Positions 16,188-24,780 of a stretch of 40,905 nucleotides of DNA are shown in pieces. This DNA is from Candidatus Taylorbacteria bacterium RIFCSPLOWO2_12_FULL_43_20. GTDB taxonomy: Bacteria > Patescibacteriota > Minisyncoccia > Phycocordibacterales > HO2-43-120. The stretch is taken from assembly GCA_001821295.1 (NCBI GenBank), contig MHSK01000021.1, forward strand, positions 1 through 40,905, read 5' to 3'. Made by a program: the position numbers and the translations under genes. The notes below the pieces were generated by a model. It saw nothing but the letters and a program-made list of their open reading frames with translations. It ran no database searches and was not told where the DNA came from. The first letter of the stretch is position 1, and every line of letters starts with the position of its first letter.

Positions 16188-18590
16188 ATGGTGAGTGAAA
16201 AATCAAAAAAAAGACTGGTGCTCTTTGACGCTCACGCGATATTACATAGGGCGTACCACGCTTTGCCGGAGTTCGCGTCCTCCAAAGGTGAGCCGACGGG
16301 CGGCCTTTACGGTCTTTGCGCAATGATTTTGAAAATTATTGAAGAGTTAAAACCGGACTATTTGGCTGCCTGTTTTGACAGGCCGGAGAAGACATACAGG
16401 CACGAGGCGTATGATGGTTATAAAGCGGGAAGAAAAAAGGCCGATGACGCGTTAGTCAGCCAGATCATACGTTCAAGGGACGTGTTTGGCGCTTTCGGAA
16501 TACCTATGTATGAAAAAGCCGGATATGAAGCGGATGATCTTCTCGGCACCATAGTAAAACAGTTGGAGGATGATAAAAACACAGAAATTGTAATTGCTTC
16601 GGGAGACATGGATACACTCCAGCTGGTAAAAGGAAAAAAGACCCGCGTCTATACTCTGAAGAAAGGCATCAGCGACACGATTTTATACGACGAGGATAAG
16701 GTCAAAGAAAGGTATGGATTTGCTCCGAAGCTCTTACCGGACTACAAAGGCCTGAGAGGCGATCCGTCCGACAATATTATTGGAGTAAAAGGTATCGGCG
16801 ACAAGACCGCGACATCGCTCGTAAAAGAATTCGGAACTCTGGAGAATATTTACAAAGAAATAAAGAAATCGGATGAGAAATTCAAGGCGATAGGTATTAC
16901 GCCAAGGGTTATTGAATTGCTGAAAGAAGGCGAAGATGAAGCGAGGTTTTCCAAAATTTTGGCGGAAATAAAAAAAGACGTGCCTGTTACGTTTGATCTT
17001 CCGCAAGAGTTTAGAAAAGCCATAGATATTTCAAAAGCCGCGGAGTTGTTTTCCGAGCTTGAATTCAGGACTATGAAAGAGCGGGTGGTGAAAGTGTTCG
17101 GCTTGCGTGAAATAAAAAAAGAAGAGGCGCCGGCAAGCAGGGAAGAGGTAAATCCCCGCGAATTAAAAAAGATATCCATAGCATTATGGCTTTTGGATTC
17201 CAATCTCTCCAACCCGAACATGGAAGATGTTTTAAGATATGCCAGGACGACGGAGTTTAAAAAAGCCGGCGAAACGATATTGGCGGATATAAAAAAGAAC
17301 AATCTGTCTTTCGTCTATGAAGAAATAGAGTTGCCTCTTATAGACGTGGTGGAAAAAATGGACAAGAGGGGGGTCTTGATAGATAAAGATCGTCTGAAGG
17401 ATTTGTCAGTCAAATATCACGAAGAGTTGGATCGTCTGGAAAAAGAAATATTCTCGCTTTCAGGCAACAAGTTTAACATCAACTCGCCAAAACAGCTGGC
17501 GGAAATTCTTTTTGACAAGATGGGATTGGAGACGAAGGGTTTGAAGAAAACAGAAGGTGGATCAAGGTCTACGAGGGAATCGGAGCTCGTTAAATTGGAA
17601 TCAAGATACCCTATCATTCGCATTTTGCTTTCCTACAGAGAACTCCAAAAACTCCTGTCCACGTATATAGATAATATTCCCGCGCTTCTGGATGATAAAA
17701 ATCGTTTGCATACCACACTGCTTCAAGCAGGCACGACCACGGGTCGCATGGCTTCGCAGAACCCCAATCTTCAAAACATACCGATAAAAAATCCTCTTGG
17801 TAGAGAGATAAGAAAATCTTTTATCGCGGACAAAGGATATAAAATAGTGACGTTTGATTATTCCCAAATAGAACTCCGCATTGCCGCTTTTCTTTCAAAA
17901 GACGAGCGTTTGCTGGAAATATTTAAAAAAGGCGAAGACGTTCACACCGCCGTGGCCTCGGAAGTCTTCGGTGTCCCTCTCGATGGCGTGGATAAAGAAA
18001 TGAGAAGAAGGGCTAAGGTTATTAATTTCGGCATAATGTACGGAATGGGTGTCAACGCCCTAAGGACAAATCTCGCGGCGGATAATCGTGACGGCGCCGA
18101 CACTATAGGTCGAGCTGAAGCTCAGAAGTTTTACGACGATTATTTCAATAAATTCAGATCACTCGCGGATTATTTGGATAAGGTAAAAAAAGAAACGGCG
18201 GAGCGCGGATACACGGAGACTCTGTTCGGAAGGCGAAGATATTTTGAAGGGCTAAGGTCTTCTATTCCATACATAAGGGCGGCCGCGGAACGTATGGCGA
18301 TAAACGCTCCGATACAAGGAACGGAAGCGGATATTATAAAGCTGGCGATGGTAAGGGTGGACGAGTACGTGCGCGATCGGATCGCCGGCGATGGCGTCCA
18401 CCCTTTGTTACAGGTTCACGACGAACTCGTGTACGAAATAAAAGAAGATCTTGTTTCTAAAGTTGTTCCTCGCATTAAACATATTATGGAGAACGTGGTG
18501 GGTATGGATAAGACCGAAGGTGTTGCCATAATAACCGAAGCGTATGCAGGCGACAATTGGGGAGAGCTTAAAAAACTGGATTTAAAATGA
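16188..18590 (+). CDS. polA: DNA polymerase I without a proofreading domain
   Basis: This is the repair and Okazaki-fragment polymerase. Residues 1-290 form the 5'-3' exonuclease (FEN-like) domain, with DAHAILHRAYHALP, GYEADDLLGT and GLRGDPSDNIIGVKGIGDKTA. The polymerase domain carries motif A VTFDYSQIELR, motif B RRRAKVINFGIMYGM and motif C VHDELVYE. Between them, only ~70-80 residues separate the exonuclease end from the thumb, and the DxE-type 3'-5' exonuclease motifs are not seen. The length of 800 (versus 928 in E. coli) fits loss of that domain. holA overlaps its stop by 4 bases. Confidence 0.96.
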   Translation: MVSEKSKKRLVLFDAHAILHRAYHALPEFASSKGEPTGGLYGLCAMILKIIEELKPDYLAACFDRPEKTYRHEAYDGYKAGRKKADDALVSQIIRSRDVFGAFGIPMYEKAGYEADDLLGTIVKQLEDDKNTEIVIASGDMDTLQLVKGKKTRVYTLKKGISDTILYDEDKVKERYGFAPKLLPDYKGLRGDPSDNIIGVKGIGDKTATSLVKEFGTLENIYKEIKKSDEKFKAIGITPRVIELLKEGEDEARFSKILAEIKKDVPVTFDLPQEFRKAIDISKAAELFSELEFRTMKERVVKVFGLREIKKEEAPASREEVNPRELKKISIALWLLDSNLSNPNMEDVLRYARTTEFKKAGETILADIKKNNLSFVYEEIELPLIDVVEKMDKRGVLIDKDRLKDLSVKYHEELDRLEKEIFSLSGNKFNINSPKQLAEILFDKMGLETKGLKKTEGGSRSTRESELVKLESRYPIIRILLSYRELQKLLSTYIDNIPALLDDKNRLHTTLLQAGTTTGRMASQNPNLQNIPIKNPLGREIRKSFIADKGYKIVTFDYSQIELRIAAFLSKDERLLEIFKKGEDVHTAVASEVFGVPLDGVDKEMRRRAKVINFGIMYGMGVNALRTNLAADNRDGADTIGRAEAQKFYDDYFNKFRSLADYLDKVKKETAERGYTETLFGRRRYFEGLRSSIPYIRAAAERMAINAPIQGTEADIIKLAMVRVDEYVRDRIAGDGVHPLLQVHDELVYEIKEDLVSKVVPRIKHIMENVVGMDKTEGVAIITEAYAGDNWGELKKLDLK

Positions 18591-19306
18591 TTTACTTATT
18601 GCATGGAGAAAACAAGGAGGCAGCTGGCAAGAAGGCGCGCGAGATAATTGACGGCCTTATTCAAAGAAAGCCGGACGCGGCCTTTTTCAAAATAAACGAA
18701 GACAACTGGAGCGAGGCGGCGATGGACGAATATGTCTCCGGGATGGGACTTTTTTCGGCGAAGTATATCGTGCTTTTGGACTCTTTGTTGGGAAATAGGG
18801 AAATCAAAGATATCATTGTCAGCAAAGTAAAAAAAATTAATGAGTCTGAAAATGTATTTGTAATACTGGACGGAGCGTTGGATAAAACAACATTAAGCAA
18901 GCTGTCTAAAAACTCCCATAAAGTTCAGGAATTTCAATCCCGCGTTGCAAAAAAGAAGAATACCGCATTCAATATTTTTACGTTATCTGACGCGCTGGGA
19001 CGCAGGGACAAGAAAACATTATGGGTGCTTTTCACTCGGGCGAAAAAGGAAGGGTTTGAAGATGAGCAGATTCATGGCACTTTATTCTGGGCGATCAAGA
19101 ATATGATCGTCGCAAGTTCTTCCGCAAACGCTAAGGATGCCGGTATGAACCCTTTCGTTTTCAGCAAAGCCAAGGATTTCGTTATAAACTACAGTCCTTT
19201 GGAATTGAAACGGACCGCAAAAAAACTGGTGGTTATTTATCATGAATCTAGAAGGGGAAAGCGCGATCTACGATCCGCGATAGAGAGATTTATTTTAGAG
19301 ATTTAG
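18587..19306 (+). CDS. holA: DNA polymerase III delta subunit-like (clamp loader, HolA)
   Basis: Delta opens the sliding clamp as part of the clamp loader. The protein starts with the family-like MIYLLHGENKEAAGKKAREI. It has a degenerate P-loop-less AAA+ fold typical of delta, then SGMGLFSAKYIVLLDSLL, and a C-terminal helical collar region (WAIKNMIVA, LKRTAKKLVVIYHESRRGKRDLRSAIERFIL). At 239 residues it is shorter than E. coli delta (343). It is translationally coupled to polA: the ATG at 18587 overlaps the polA TGA. Identification is by overall pattern, as this family is divergent. Confidence 0.8.
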   Translation: MIYLLHGENKEAAGKKAREIIDGLIQRKPDAAFFKINEDNWSEAAMDEYVSGMGLFSAKYIVLLDSLLGNREIKDIIVSKVKKINESENVFVILDGALDKTTLSKLSKNSHKVQEFQSRVAKKKNTAFNIFTLSDALGRRDKKTLWVLFTRAKKEGFEDEQIHGTLFWAIKNMIVASSSANAKDAGMNPFVFSKAKDFVINYSPLELKRTAKKLVVIYHESRRGKRDLRSAIERFILEI

Positions 19307-19308
19307 CC

Positions 19309-19327
19309 ATCAAGGTTAAACCTTGAT
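19309..19327 (+). terminator. Hairpin after holA, possible terminator
   Basis: The 19-bp sequence ATCAAGGTTAAACCTTGAT is a near-perfect palindrome 2 bases after the holA stop. Only a short T-containing stretch (ATATTTGT) follows, so terminator function is uncertain. Confidence 0.35.
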
Positions 19328-19350
19328 ATTTGTAAATAACCAGATTTTGC

Positions 19351-19379
19351 TTGCTATTGTGGGGATTTTATCATAAAAT
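19351..19379 (+). promoter_or_regulatory. Promoter of tRNA-Lys
   Basis: TTGCTA (19351-19356), a 17-base spacer and TAAAAT (19374-19379) predict a start near 19386, about 32 nt before the mature tRNA end. Confidence 0.5.
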
Positions 19380-19417
19380 GTTTTCTTAATAAGTGTTTTG
19401 GTGAAAGTTCAATTTTT

Positions 19418-19490
19418 GCGCCCATAGCTCAGTTGGTAGAGCACCTGCCTTTTAAGCAGAGGGTCGCAGGTTCGATTCCTGCTGGGCGCA
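19418..19490 (+). tRNA. tRNA-Lys (UUU)
   Basis: A cloverleaf is readable: acceptor GCGCCCA with TGGGCGC, D-arm GCTCAGTTGGTAGAGC, anticodon loop CTTTTAA with anticodon TTT, and T-arm CGCAGGTTCGATTCCTGC(T). The discriminator is A. CCA is not encoded (ACCG follows), so it must be added. The first anticodon-stem pair is a C-A mismatch. The 3' 17 nt are duplicated downstream at 19602. A 7-bp hairpin at 19500-19519 (AAAGTTC-TCTGCT-GAACTTT) may end the transcript. Confidence 0.95.
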
Positions 19491-19637
19491 CCGACCAAGA
19501 AAGTTCTCTGCTGAACTTTCGAGCTGGAATCGAAAAGTTTGAGTATGTCGCGCGGAGCTTTGCGAGTACGACGCGAAAACTGTACTGTTCATGTAATGAA
19601 AGATTCCTGCTGGGCGCACCGACCAAGAAAGTTCTCT
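19474..19637 (+). repeat. 36-bp direct repeat at the tRNA-Lys 3' end
   Basis: The 36 bp starting GATTCCTGCTGGGCGCACCG are present exactly twice, at 19474-19509 and 19602-19637. The first 17 bases are the 3' end of tRNA-Lys, and the remaining 19 are flanking DNA. The copies are 128 bp apart, enclosing ~92 bp with no clear gene. This resembles the attL/attR footprint of an element that targets a tRNA 3' end, now almost fully deleted, or a slipped duplication. Confidence 0.8.
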
Positions 19638-19741
19638 AAGGATTTAGCGATACCGTTTTGGATAAAAATATTTTAAACACCCGTGCTATAATAATTGTGA
19701 AAAGTTGGTCTACTTTTTCACTTAAATCTAACTTATTAATT

Positions 19742-20275
19742 ATGAAACAACTTGATCCAAGAGCAGTCTGGTTATTCTTTATTGGTTTTGTTTTGCGTTG
19801 GTTCCTGGTAATTATCTTTTTAAGTATTTGGGGTTCTGCATTCTTGGGAGGTCTTTCCGACACTCTAGATGAAGGTGGTGAATTATCGTTTGCTTTTCTC
19901 AACTGGTTGTGGGTTATTATTCCGTCTTTTCTCATTTTGTGTTTCGTCTGGGCAAAACTTACTTATCACTTTTACCGCTATGAACTCACCGATGCCGGTT
20001 TCCGCAAGGAGCTTGGAGTTATCTATAAAAAGTATGTAACTATTCCTTACGACCGGATTCAGAATGTTGATATCTATCGCGGCATCTTGGCTCGCGTATT
20101 TGGATTATCTGACCTTAATATCCAAACAGCCGGAATGAGTGCGACGGTTGGACGTTATGGAGTATCTGGCGGTGGCTCTGAAGGAAGGTTGCCGGCACTT
20201 TCTAAAGAAGATGCCGAGCGACTGCGTGATGAACTTATCCAACGAGCGCGCCAAAACAAGAATCAAGGACTTTAA
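19742..20275 (+). CDS. Bacterial PH-domain (YdbS/DUF304-like) membrane protein
   Basis: This 177-residue protein has two membrane segments (roughly residues 10-35 and 50-75) followed by a bacterial pleckstrin-homology domain. The family pattern is clear in YRYELTDAGFRKELGVIYKK and YDRIQNVDIYRGILARVFGL, which match bPH_2/YdbS. The function in the family is unknown, possibly membrane-surface organisation. The ATG at 19742 is chosen because the upstream in-frame extension is not protein-like and overlaps an extended -10 (TGC-TATAAT, 19687-19692), giving a ~43 nt leader. The protein ends in a charged tail. Bases 20276-20544 after it hold no recognisable feature. Confidence 0.8.
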   Translation: MKQLDPRAVWLFFIGFVLRWFLVIIFLSIWGSAFLGGLSDTLDEGGELSFAFLNWLWVIIPSFLILCFVWAKLTYHFYRYELTDAGFRKELGVIYKKYVTIPYDRIQNVDIYRGILARVFGLSDLNIQTAGMSATVGRYGVSGGGSEGRLPALSKEDAERLRDELIQRARQNKNQGL

Positions 20276-20544
20276 TTTTTTAAAGAATTTGCCGACGAAG
20301 AGCAAAATCATATGTGATTTTGTGAGTTTGCTTTTGTCAAACTAAAAACTGGAAATTATCATTGATTCGTCATACTTCGACTTGGTTCGGCTATACTCAC
20401 CACAAGTCGCTCAGTACAAGGAGTCTTGTTTTCAGAATCTTTTCTCGGGGATTTCCTTGTTGCCTGCCATGGCGAAATGCGGTCCGACTAATTCAAGAAT
20501 ACTGTACAACATACGGAAACTTACTATCATATTTTAAATTTTTT

Positions 20545-21036
20545 ATGTCATCCGGAGCGTCAGCGTCGAAGGAACTTTCACTTATCCTCCACAACATAAG
20601 GAGCGCGCATAATGTCGGTTCAATTTTCAGGACGGCGGACGCCGCGGGTGTATTTCATATCTATCTGGCAGGCTATACGCCGGCGCCCGTTGACCGGTTT
20701 AATAGAGAAAATTCTAAAATATCAAAGGTGGCGCTGGGAGCAGAAAAGAACGTTCCTTGGTCGTGTCATGAAAAGACAGAAGGACTGATCGCGGAGCTCG
20801 AAAAGGAAGGATATTTCATTATCGCGCTAGAACAGGATAAAAACTCTAAAGATTATAAAAAAGTTACGCTAAAAAGGAAAAATGTTTTAATTTTGGGCGA
20901 GGAAACGAGCGGCATAGAAAGAAATATATTGGATAGTTGCGATCTTATCGCTGAGATTCCAATGATAGGAGCGAAGGAGTCATTGAACGTCTCGGTCGCC
21001 GCGGGTATCGCGGTATTTAGGATGATTGATGGTTAG
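20545..21036 (+). CDS. SpoU/TrmH-family RNA 2'-O-methyltransferase
   Basis: This SPOUT-class enzyme transfers methyl from S-adenosylmethionine to a ribose 2'-OH in tRNA or rRNA. The three family motifs are NIRSAHNVGSIFRTADA (motif 1), LILGEETSGI (motif 2) and IPMIGAKESLNVSVAAGIAVF (motif 3), which form the trefoil-knot cofactor site. At 163 residues it is a bare catalytic domain without an N-terminal substrate-binding domain, similar in size to TrmL. The substrate cannot be told from sequence. The start at ATG 20545 is chosen because the family begins just after it; the 61-codon upstream extension looks non-coding. Confidence 0.88.
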   Translation: MSSGASASKELSLILHNIRSAHNVGSIFRTADAAGVFHIYLAGYTPAPVDRFNRENSKISKVALGAEKNVPWSCHEKTEGLIAELEKEGYFIIALEQDKNSKDYKKVTLKRKNVLILGEETSGIERNILDSCDLIAEIPMIGAKESLNVSVAAGIAVFRMIDG

Positions 21037-21071
21037 TAGCTGTTAGCTTGCTGGTATAAAACACAAATCAA

Positions 21072-21117
21072 CGACTCCGACGCTTCGGTCGGAGCCCCGA
21101 CCGAAGCGTCGGGGATG
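21072..21117. repeat. Family B hairpin
   Basis: This hairpin has arms CCGACGCTTCGGTCGG and CCGACCGAAGCGTCGG around a short GAGCC-type centre. It is followed by GGATGAAGACGAATG, as at 32152. No outer GTAGATACC arm is present here. Confidence 0.8.
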
Positions 21118-21338
21118 AAGACGAATGCTACAAATGGGGAAGCTTGACTGACATGAACAATGTTCAAGCTATGGAACATAGTTGACAGGAAGAGGGAGAA
21201 ATCCTCCGGCCAAAGGCCACCTCCTTTGCCCCTTCGCTAAAGCTACGGCGGCACGCGGTATGAAAGGAGGAAGAAGAGAAGAGTGGAAGAGGAAGAGGGG
21301 AGAAATCATCCAGCCTCCAGCCGTCGCATTACGAATGA

Positions 21339-21372
21339 ATCATATGATTAATCAGGTGATTAATCATATGAT
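21339..21372. repeat. 34-bp perfect inverted repeat
   Basis: The arms ATCATATGATTAATCA and TGATTAATCATATGAT are separated only by GG. Each arm is itself two 10-bp palindromes, ATCATATGAT and TGATTAATCA. It lies in a gene-poor stretch (21037-21579) and could be a double operator, a cruciform or a transposon end. It is not part of the other repeat families. Confidence 0.7.
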
Positions 21373-21423
21373 TTTAAATTTATCCGGCATGCGTGGATGG
21401 GCTCTTAGCCGCGCGCTGAGGTA

Positions 21424-21565
21424 TCTGCTCACAAGGCCGAGTAACCCGCTAACTGTAACACTTTTCTCCTTCCGTCATTCCCGCGAAGGCGGGAATCCAG
21501 ATTCAAATTCGGCCTAGATTCCCGCTTTCGCGGGAATGACACCTATCAGGGTGTGAGTGGTTACG
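21424..21565. repeat. Family A element with outer arms
   Basis: A dRS3-like hairpin pair at 21474-21540 lies inside imperfect outer arms, CTGCTCACAAGGCCGAGT at the left and GGTGTGAGTGGTTACG at the right. It lies just beyond the mutM stop codon. Confidence 0.75.
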
Positions 21566-21579
21566 CGCTGAGGAATATT

Positions 21580-22491
21580 TCAGGAATATTTGATCTGATG
21601 AGTGTCGCAAAAGTGAGCTGTTCGGCCATTCATTTTGGCTGACTGGATAACACCTTTGCAATTTTTCAATTTGCATTTTGTACCGCGCAGGCGGTAGACA
21701 TTATGTTTGTTTTGAAATCGGCCCCGCTCGCCATTCACGTTGCGATAATCGGACATGGAGTCCCCGCCAAAATCAATTCCCTTCTTTAAGACTTTGATCA
21801 AACAGCTGAATAGGTTCTTGAGTTTGTTGTCCGGTATGTTTATTGAAAGAGAAGTCGGGTGTATACCCGCCAGCCACAATGATTCGTCGGAGTAAATGTT
21901 TCCCACTCCGGCGATTATACTTTGATCCATTAGTACTTGCTTAATCTTGCCTGATCTCCTATTTTTTAAACGAGATGTAAATTCTTTAAGGTTGAAATCC
22001 CGTGACAACGGATCCGGGCCTATGTGTTTCAAGTCGGCTGACTGCAGTAATCCTTTCGTATTTTCTATAGTAATTCGCGCGAACTTTCTCATATCGGAAA
22101 AGGCCAGGTGTTTTCCATTAGAAAGAGTAAAGATGACATGAATGAACCTGTTGAAAGGGTCTTTTAAAAAGCTATTTTCCGCCGGTGTCCATGCGGATCC
22201 GGTTTTTTTGTATTTGCCGTAAAGGAGATGCCCTGTCATCTTCATGTGGACGACTATTGATTTGCCGCCGGAAAGGTCAATAATCACATTTTTGCCGATT
22301 CTTCTTGAGCCGATTACCTTGTTATTGATGGAGAGTTCCTTGAATTTTTTGAAATATTCACGGTCCTTTATGTTGGATTTGCCGATATGAAACTCAGAGT
22401 AATAATCCGTCCACACGTCTTTAATTGCGAGGCCTTTGATGTGGTCGTTAAGACCTTTGACTGTAGTTTCTACTTCAGGTAATTCAGGCAT
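21580..22491 (-). CDS. mutM: Formamidopyrimidine-DNA glycosylase (Fpg/MutM)
   Basis: This base-excision repair enzyme removes 8-oxoguanine and opened purines and nicks the DNA. The catalytic N-terminus MPELPEVETT is intact (Pro and Glu after Met removal). GVGNIYSDESLWLAGIHP is the helix-two-turn-helix region. The C-terminal zinc finger is altered: CKLKNC (Cys-x4-Cys) then CDTH (Cys-x2-His), where most members have four cysteines as CxxC...CxxC. At 303 residues it is a little longer than usual (~270). It is the last gene of the ruvA-mur ligase-mutM unit, 7 bases after the ligase stop. Confidence 0.93.
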   Translation of the reverse strand: MPELPEVETTVKGLNDHIKGLAIKDVWTDYYSEFHIGKSNIKDREYFKKFKELSINNKVIGSRRIGKNVIIDLSGGKSIVVHMKMTGHLLYGKYKKTGSAWTPAENSFLKDPFNRFIHVIFTLSNGKHLAFSDMRKFARITIENTKGLLQSADLKHIGPDPLSRDFNLKEFTSRLKNRRSGKIKQVLMDQSIIAGVGNIYSDESLWLAGIHPTSLSINIPDNKLKNLFSCLIKVLKKGIDFGGDSMSDYRNVNGERGRFQNKHNVYRLRGTKCKLKNCKGVIQSAKMNGRTAHFCDTHQIKYS

Positions 22492-22498
22492 GAGGAAT

Positions 22499-23776
22499 TT
22501 ATAATCGCCTTAACTCGTCTCTCGCCGTCTTTTCATCGCTCCATGGCGTTTTTGTCCCCCCTGGCCCCATTATGTAAGGGTCCGTTCCTTTGCCAGTAAG
22601 CAGGACGACTTTCTTTGGCCCGGGAGAGTTTTTTTGCGATGACGCGATTTGAAAGGCGCGGCGTATTGCCGCCTTTCTATCCATGATTATTTCCGGTTCG
22701 ATTTTTTTAATACCCTGTAGCATGTCTTTGATAATGTCGCGCGGGTTCTCGTCGTACGGATCTTCGTTTGTAAGAATAATATAGTCGCAGTATTTATCGG
22801 CTATTTGGGCCATTACAGGACGCTTCCATGTATCCCTCCCTCCTCCAGTGTTGCCCAAAACGCATATTTTACTTTTATGAGAGAAAGTTTGATAAAGTTT
22901 TTCCAAGGAGTCAGATGTATGAGCGTAGTCAACTATTACCTCAAAATCTTGCCCCTCATCAATATTTTGAGCTCTACCTTTAATTATACTCAGTCTTTCC
23001 ACCGCTCTCTTTATTGTCGCGGGCGAGATTCCGAGTGTTTCGGCGAAAGACGCGGCGGAAAGAATATTGTACACATTGAAAACACCTTTCAATTTAGAGT
23101 GGATAGTTTCACCTCGAAACATCATATCAATACCGTCGGCGTGCGTGCGGTACAGTTTCGCTTCTTCTAAAGAATATTGAACCTTTTCTTCCGCCTGTAT
23201 ACTTAAAAACTTCGGCGATTCATTGTCGTCGGCGTTTACCGCTATGGTGCGAGGTCTCTTTTTAGAATTTTCCAGCTCTTTCGCAATGTTTAATTTTGCC
23301 TGCAAGTATTTTTCGTACGATCCGTGGGATTCAATATGCTCAGGTGAGATATTTGTAAAGATCAAAGAATTTAAGTCTACGAATTTATTTCTAAACTGTT
23401 TTGACGCTTCGGATGTTATTTCCACTATGGCGTACTCACATCGCTCGTTTACCGCCTTCCTCAGGAATTTTTGCAGAAACATTCGCCCCGGCAATGTCAT
23501 TTTGCGCAAATTGTTTTTTGAATTACCGCCTATCTTGAATCTAATGGTGCTGGCAAGCGCCGTCTTGCGGCCGGATTCTTCCAAAATAGCGTTAACTATC
23601 TCCGCCGTGGAACTTTTTCCTTTTGTGCCGGTTATTGCGATTATGTTTATCTTACGCGAAGGAAACCGGTATATACAGGCGGCCAAGAAAGCCAAAATAT
23701 AATGATAAGCCGGCTGAAGCGCGCCGTACAAATTTGCCGGTATTATTTTTTTCATTCTGTACAATAACCTGTCCAT
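22499..23776 (-). CDS. Mur ligase family protein (MurE-like), lacking the N-terminal domain
   Basis: This ATP-dependent ligase is related to UDP-MurNAc-tripeptide synthetase. The P-loop IAITGTKGKSSTAE is near residues 46-60. The central-domain pattern FTNISPEHIESHGSYEKYLQAK and the C-terminal VDYAHTSDSLEKLY and LGNTGGGRDTWKRPVMAQIA are MurE-like. The residues that read the added amino acid in MurE (DNPR for meso-DAP) correspond here to TNEDPYDEN, so the substrate amino acid is uncertain. Residues 1-45 form a short hydrophobic lead-in (YHYILAFLAACIYRF) in place of the usual ~90-residue UDP-binding domain. At 425 residues it is ~70 shorter than MurE. It sits in an operon with ruvA (4-base gap) and mutM. 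Confidence 0.85.
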   Translation of the reverse strand: MDRLLYRMKKIIPANLYGALQPAYHYILAFLAACIYRFPSRKINIIAITGTKGKSSTAEIVNAILEESGRKTALASTIRFKIGGNSKNNLRKMTLPGRMFLQKFLRKAVNERCEYAIVEITSEASKQFRNKFVDLNSLIFTNISPEHIESHGSYEKYLQAKLNIAKELENSKKRPRTIAVNADDNESPKFLSIQAEEKVQYSLEEAKLYRTHADGIDMMFRGETIHSKLKGVFNVYNILSAASFAETLGISPATIKRAVERLSIIKGRAQNIDEGQDFEVIVDYAHTSDSLEKLYQTFSHKSKICVLGNTGGGRDTWKRPVMAQIADKYCDYIILTNEDPYDENPRDIIKDMLQGIKKIEPEIIMDRKAAIRRAFQIASSQKNSPGPKKVVLLTGKGTDPYIMGPGGTKTPWSDEKTARDELRRL

Positions 23777-23780
23777 AATG

Positions 23781-24362
23781 TTACTTTCCCAAAATTTTCA
23801 GCGCGTTTTTGACAATCTCTCCCGTTCCCGAAAGGTTTTTATCAATCTTTTTTAACGCCTCTCTGGATTGTTTATCGCTATATCCCAGAGATTTTAACGC
23901 CTCCAAAGCGTCGTTTTCATCTCGCATGTTTTCGCTTCTGTCCCAGCTTTCCTCAGAAGGCGAGAGCTTGTCCTTAAGCTCCAGAACTATTTTTTCCGCC
24001 CTCTTTAGTCCCATACCGGATGATTTGGACAGCAGGTGCGGGTCACCACTTCTAATAGCTGATGACAAGCTTGAGATCGGAGAGAGATTGAGAACTGTCA
24101 AGGCGGTTTTCGGGCCTATTCCGGAGACGGTTAGAAGAAGCTCGAAGAAATCCAGCTCGGTTTTGTCAAAAAAGCCATAAAGATCTTCCGAATCTTCCCG
24201 GACCGCGTGATGTGTCCACAAGGTGATGGAATCCGGAGACACGCCTTTAATCTTTTCCAAGACGTCACTACTGGAAAAGATCTTATATCCGATTGAATTT
24301 ACCTCAACAATTATATGGTCAGTGTCTTTCCATACGACACGGCCTGTTATGCGGCTAATCAT
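23781..24362 (-). CDS. ruvA: Holliday junction branch migration protein RuvA
   Basis: RuvA is the tetrameric junction-binding partner of RuvB. Residues 1-60 form the OB fold (MISRITGRVVWKDTDHIIVEV...GYKIF). Two helix-hairpin-helix motifs follow (LLTVSGIGPKTALTVL and KSSGMGLKRAEKIVLELKDKL). The C-terminal domain, which contacts RuvB, is NDALEALKSLGYSDKQSREALKKI. At 193 residues it is a normal length. TATACT (reverse of 24372-24377) ends 9 bases before the ATG. It is the first gene of the leftward ruvA-mur-mutM unit. Confidence 0.95.
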   Translation of the reverse strand: MISRITGRVVWKDTDHIIVEVNSIGYKIFSSSDVLEKIKGVSPDSITLWTHHAVREDSEDLYGFFDKTELDFFELLLTVSGIGPKTALTVLNLSPISSLSSAIRSGDPHLLSKSSGMGLKRAEKIVLELKDKLSPSEESWDRSENMRDENDALEALKSLGYSDKQSREALKKIDKNLSGTGEIVKNALKILGK

Positions 24363-24490
24363 AATATTTTTAGTATATATTAAGGAGCCAGAAGTATAAA
24401 GGACCGTGGAGGAGACCGGGAGGAGCTTTTAGCTGTCAGCTATTAGCTATTAGCTTGGAGAAAGACACCCCATCATTATTAAAAGCACGA

Positions 24491-24541
24491 AGCACTGGTT
24501 CGACAAGCTCACCATCCTGAGGAACTCGAAGGAGAAATTCC
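24491..24541. repeat. Family D repeat, inverted partial copy
   Basis: The stretch CACCATCCTGAGGAACTCG (reverse complement of the family D core) occupies 24509-24541. It is preceded by GAAGCACTGGTTCGACAAGC. Only the core matches the copies at 16041 and 32391. Confidence 0.75.
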
Positions 24542-24597
24542 AAATTCGAAAAAATAGTAAATTCAAAAAGGAAGAAAAAAGAAGAAGAGATGAACAC

Positions 24598-24657
24598 GTA
24601 GATACCACTTAACGACTCCGACGCTTCGGTCGGAGCCCCGACCGAAGCGTCGGGGAT
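24598..24657. repeat. Family B repeat: arm plus hairpin
   Basis: GTAGATACCACTTAAC is followed directly by the GC-rich hairpin from 24613, the same layout as at 11307. The rest of 24363-24780 shows only low-complexity purine-rich DNA and a weak hairpin near 24680-24770. Confidence 0.8.
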
Positions 24658-24780
24658 AGATACGAATGGGGAATACCCCCCCTCGGAAACCCTCCCCCTT
24701 CGCTCTAAGAAGAGCTACGGCGGGACACAGTCGGCACTTCCCCTCATACGAGGGGAAGGGGAGGGCGAGGGTTTGAGATT

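Noticed and set aside
20362-20544. 61-codon N-terminal extension of the SpoU-type methyltransferase
   Set aside because: The extension has no domain-like sequence; the family starts directly after the ATG at 20545.
21182-21517. 111-codon plus-strand frame
   Set aside because: It runs through low-complexity DNA, the 34-bp palindrome and a family A repeat, with no protein-like features.
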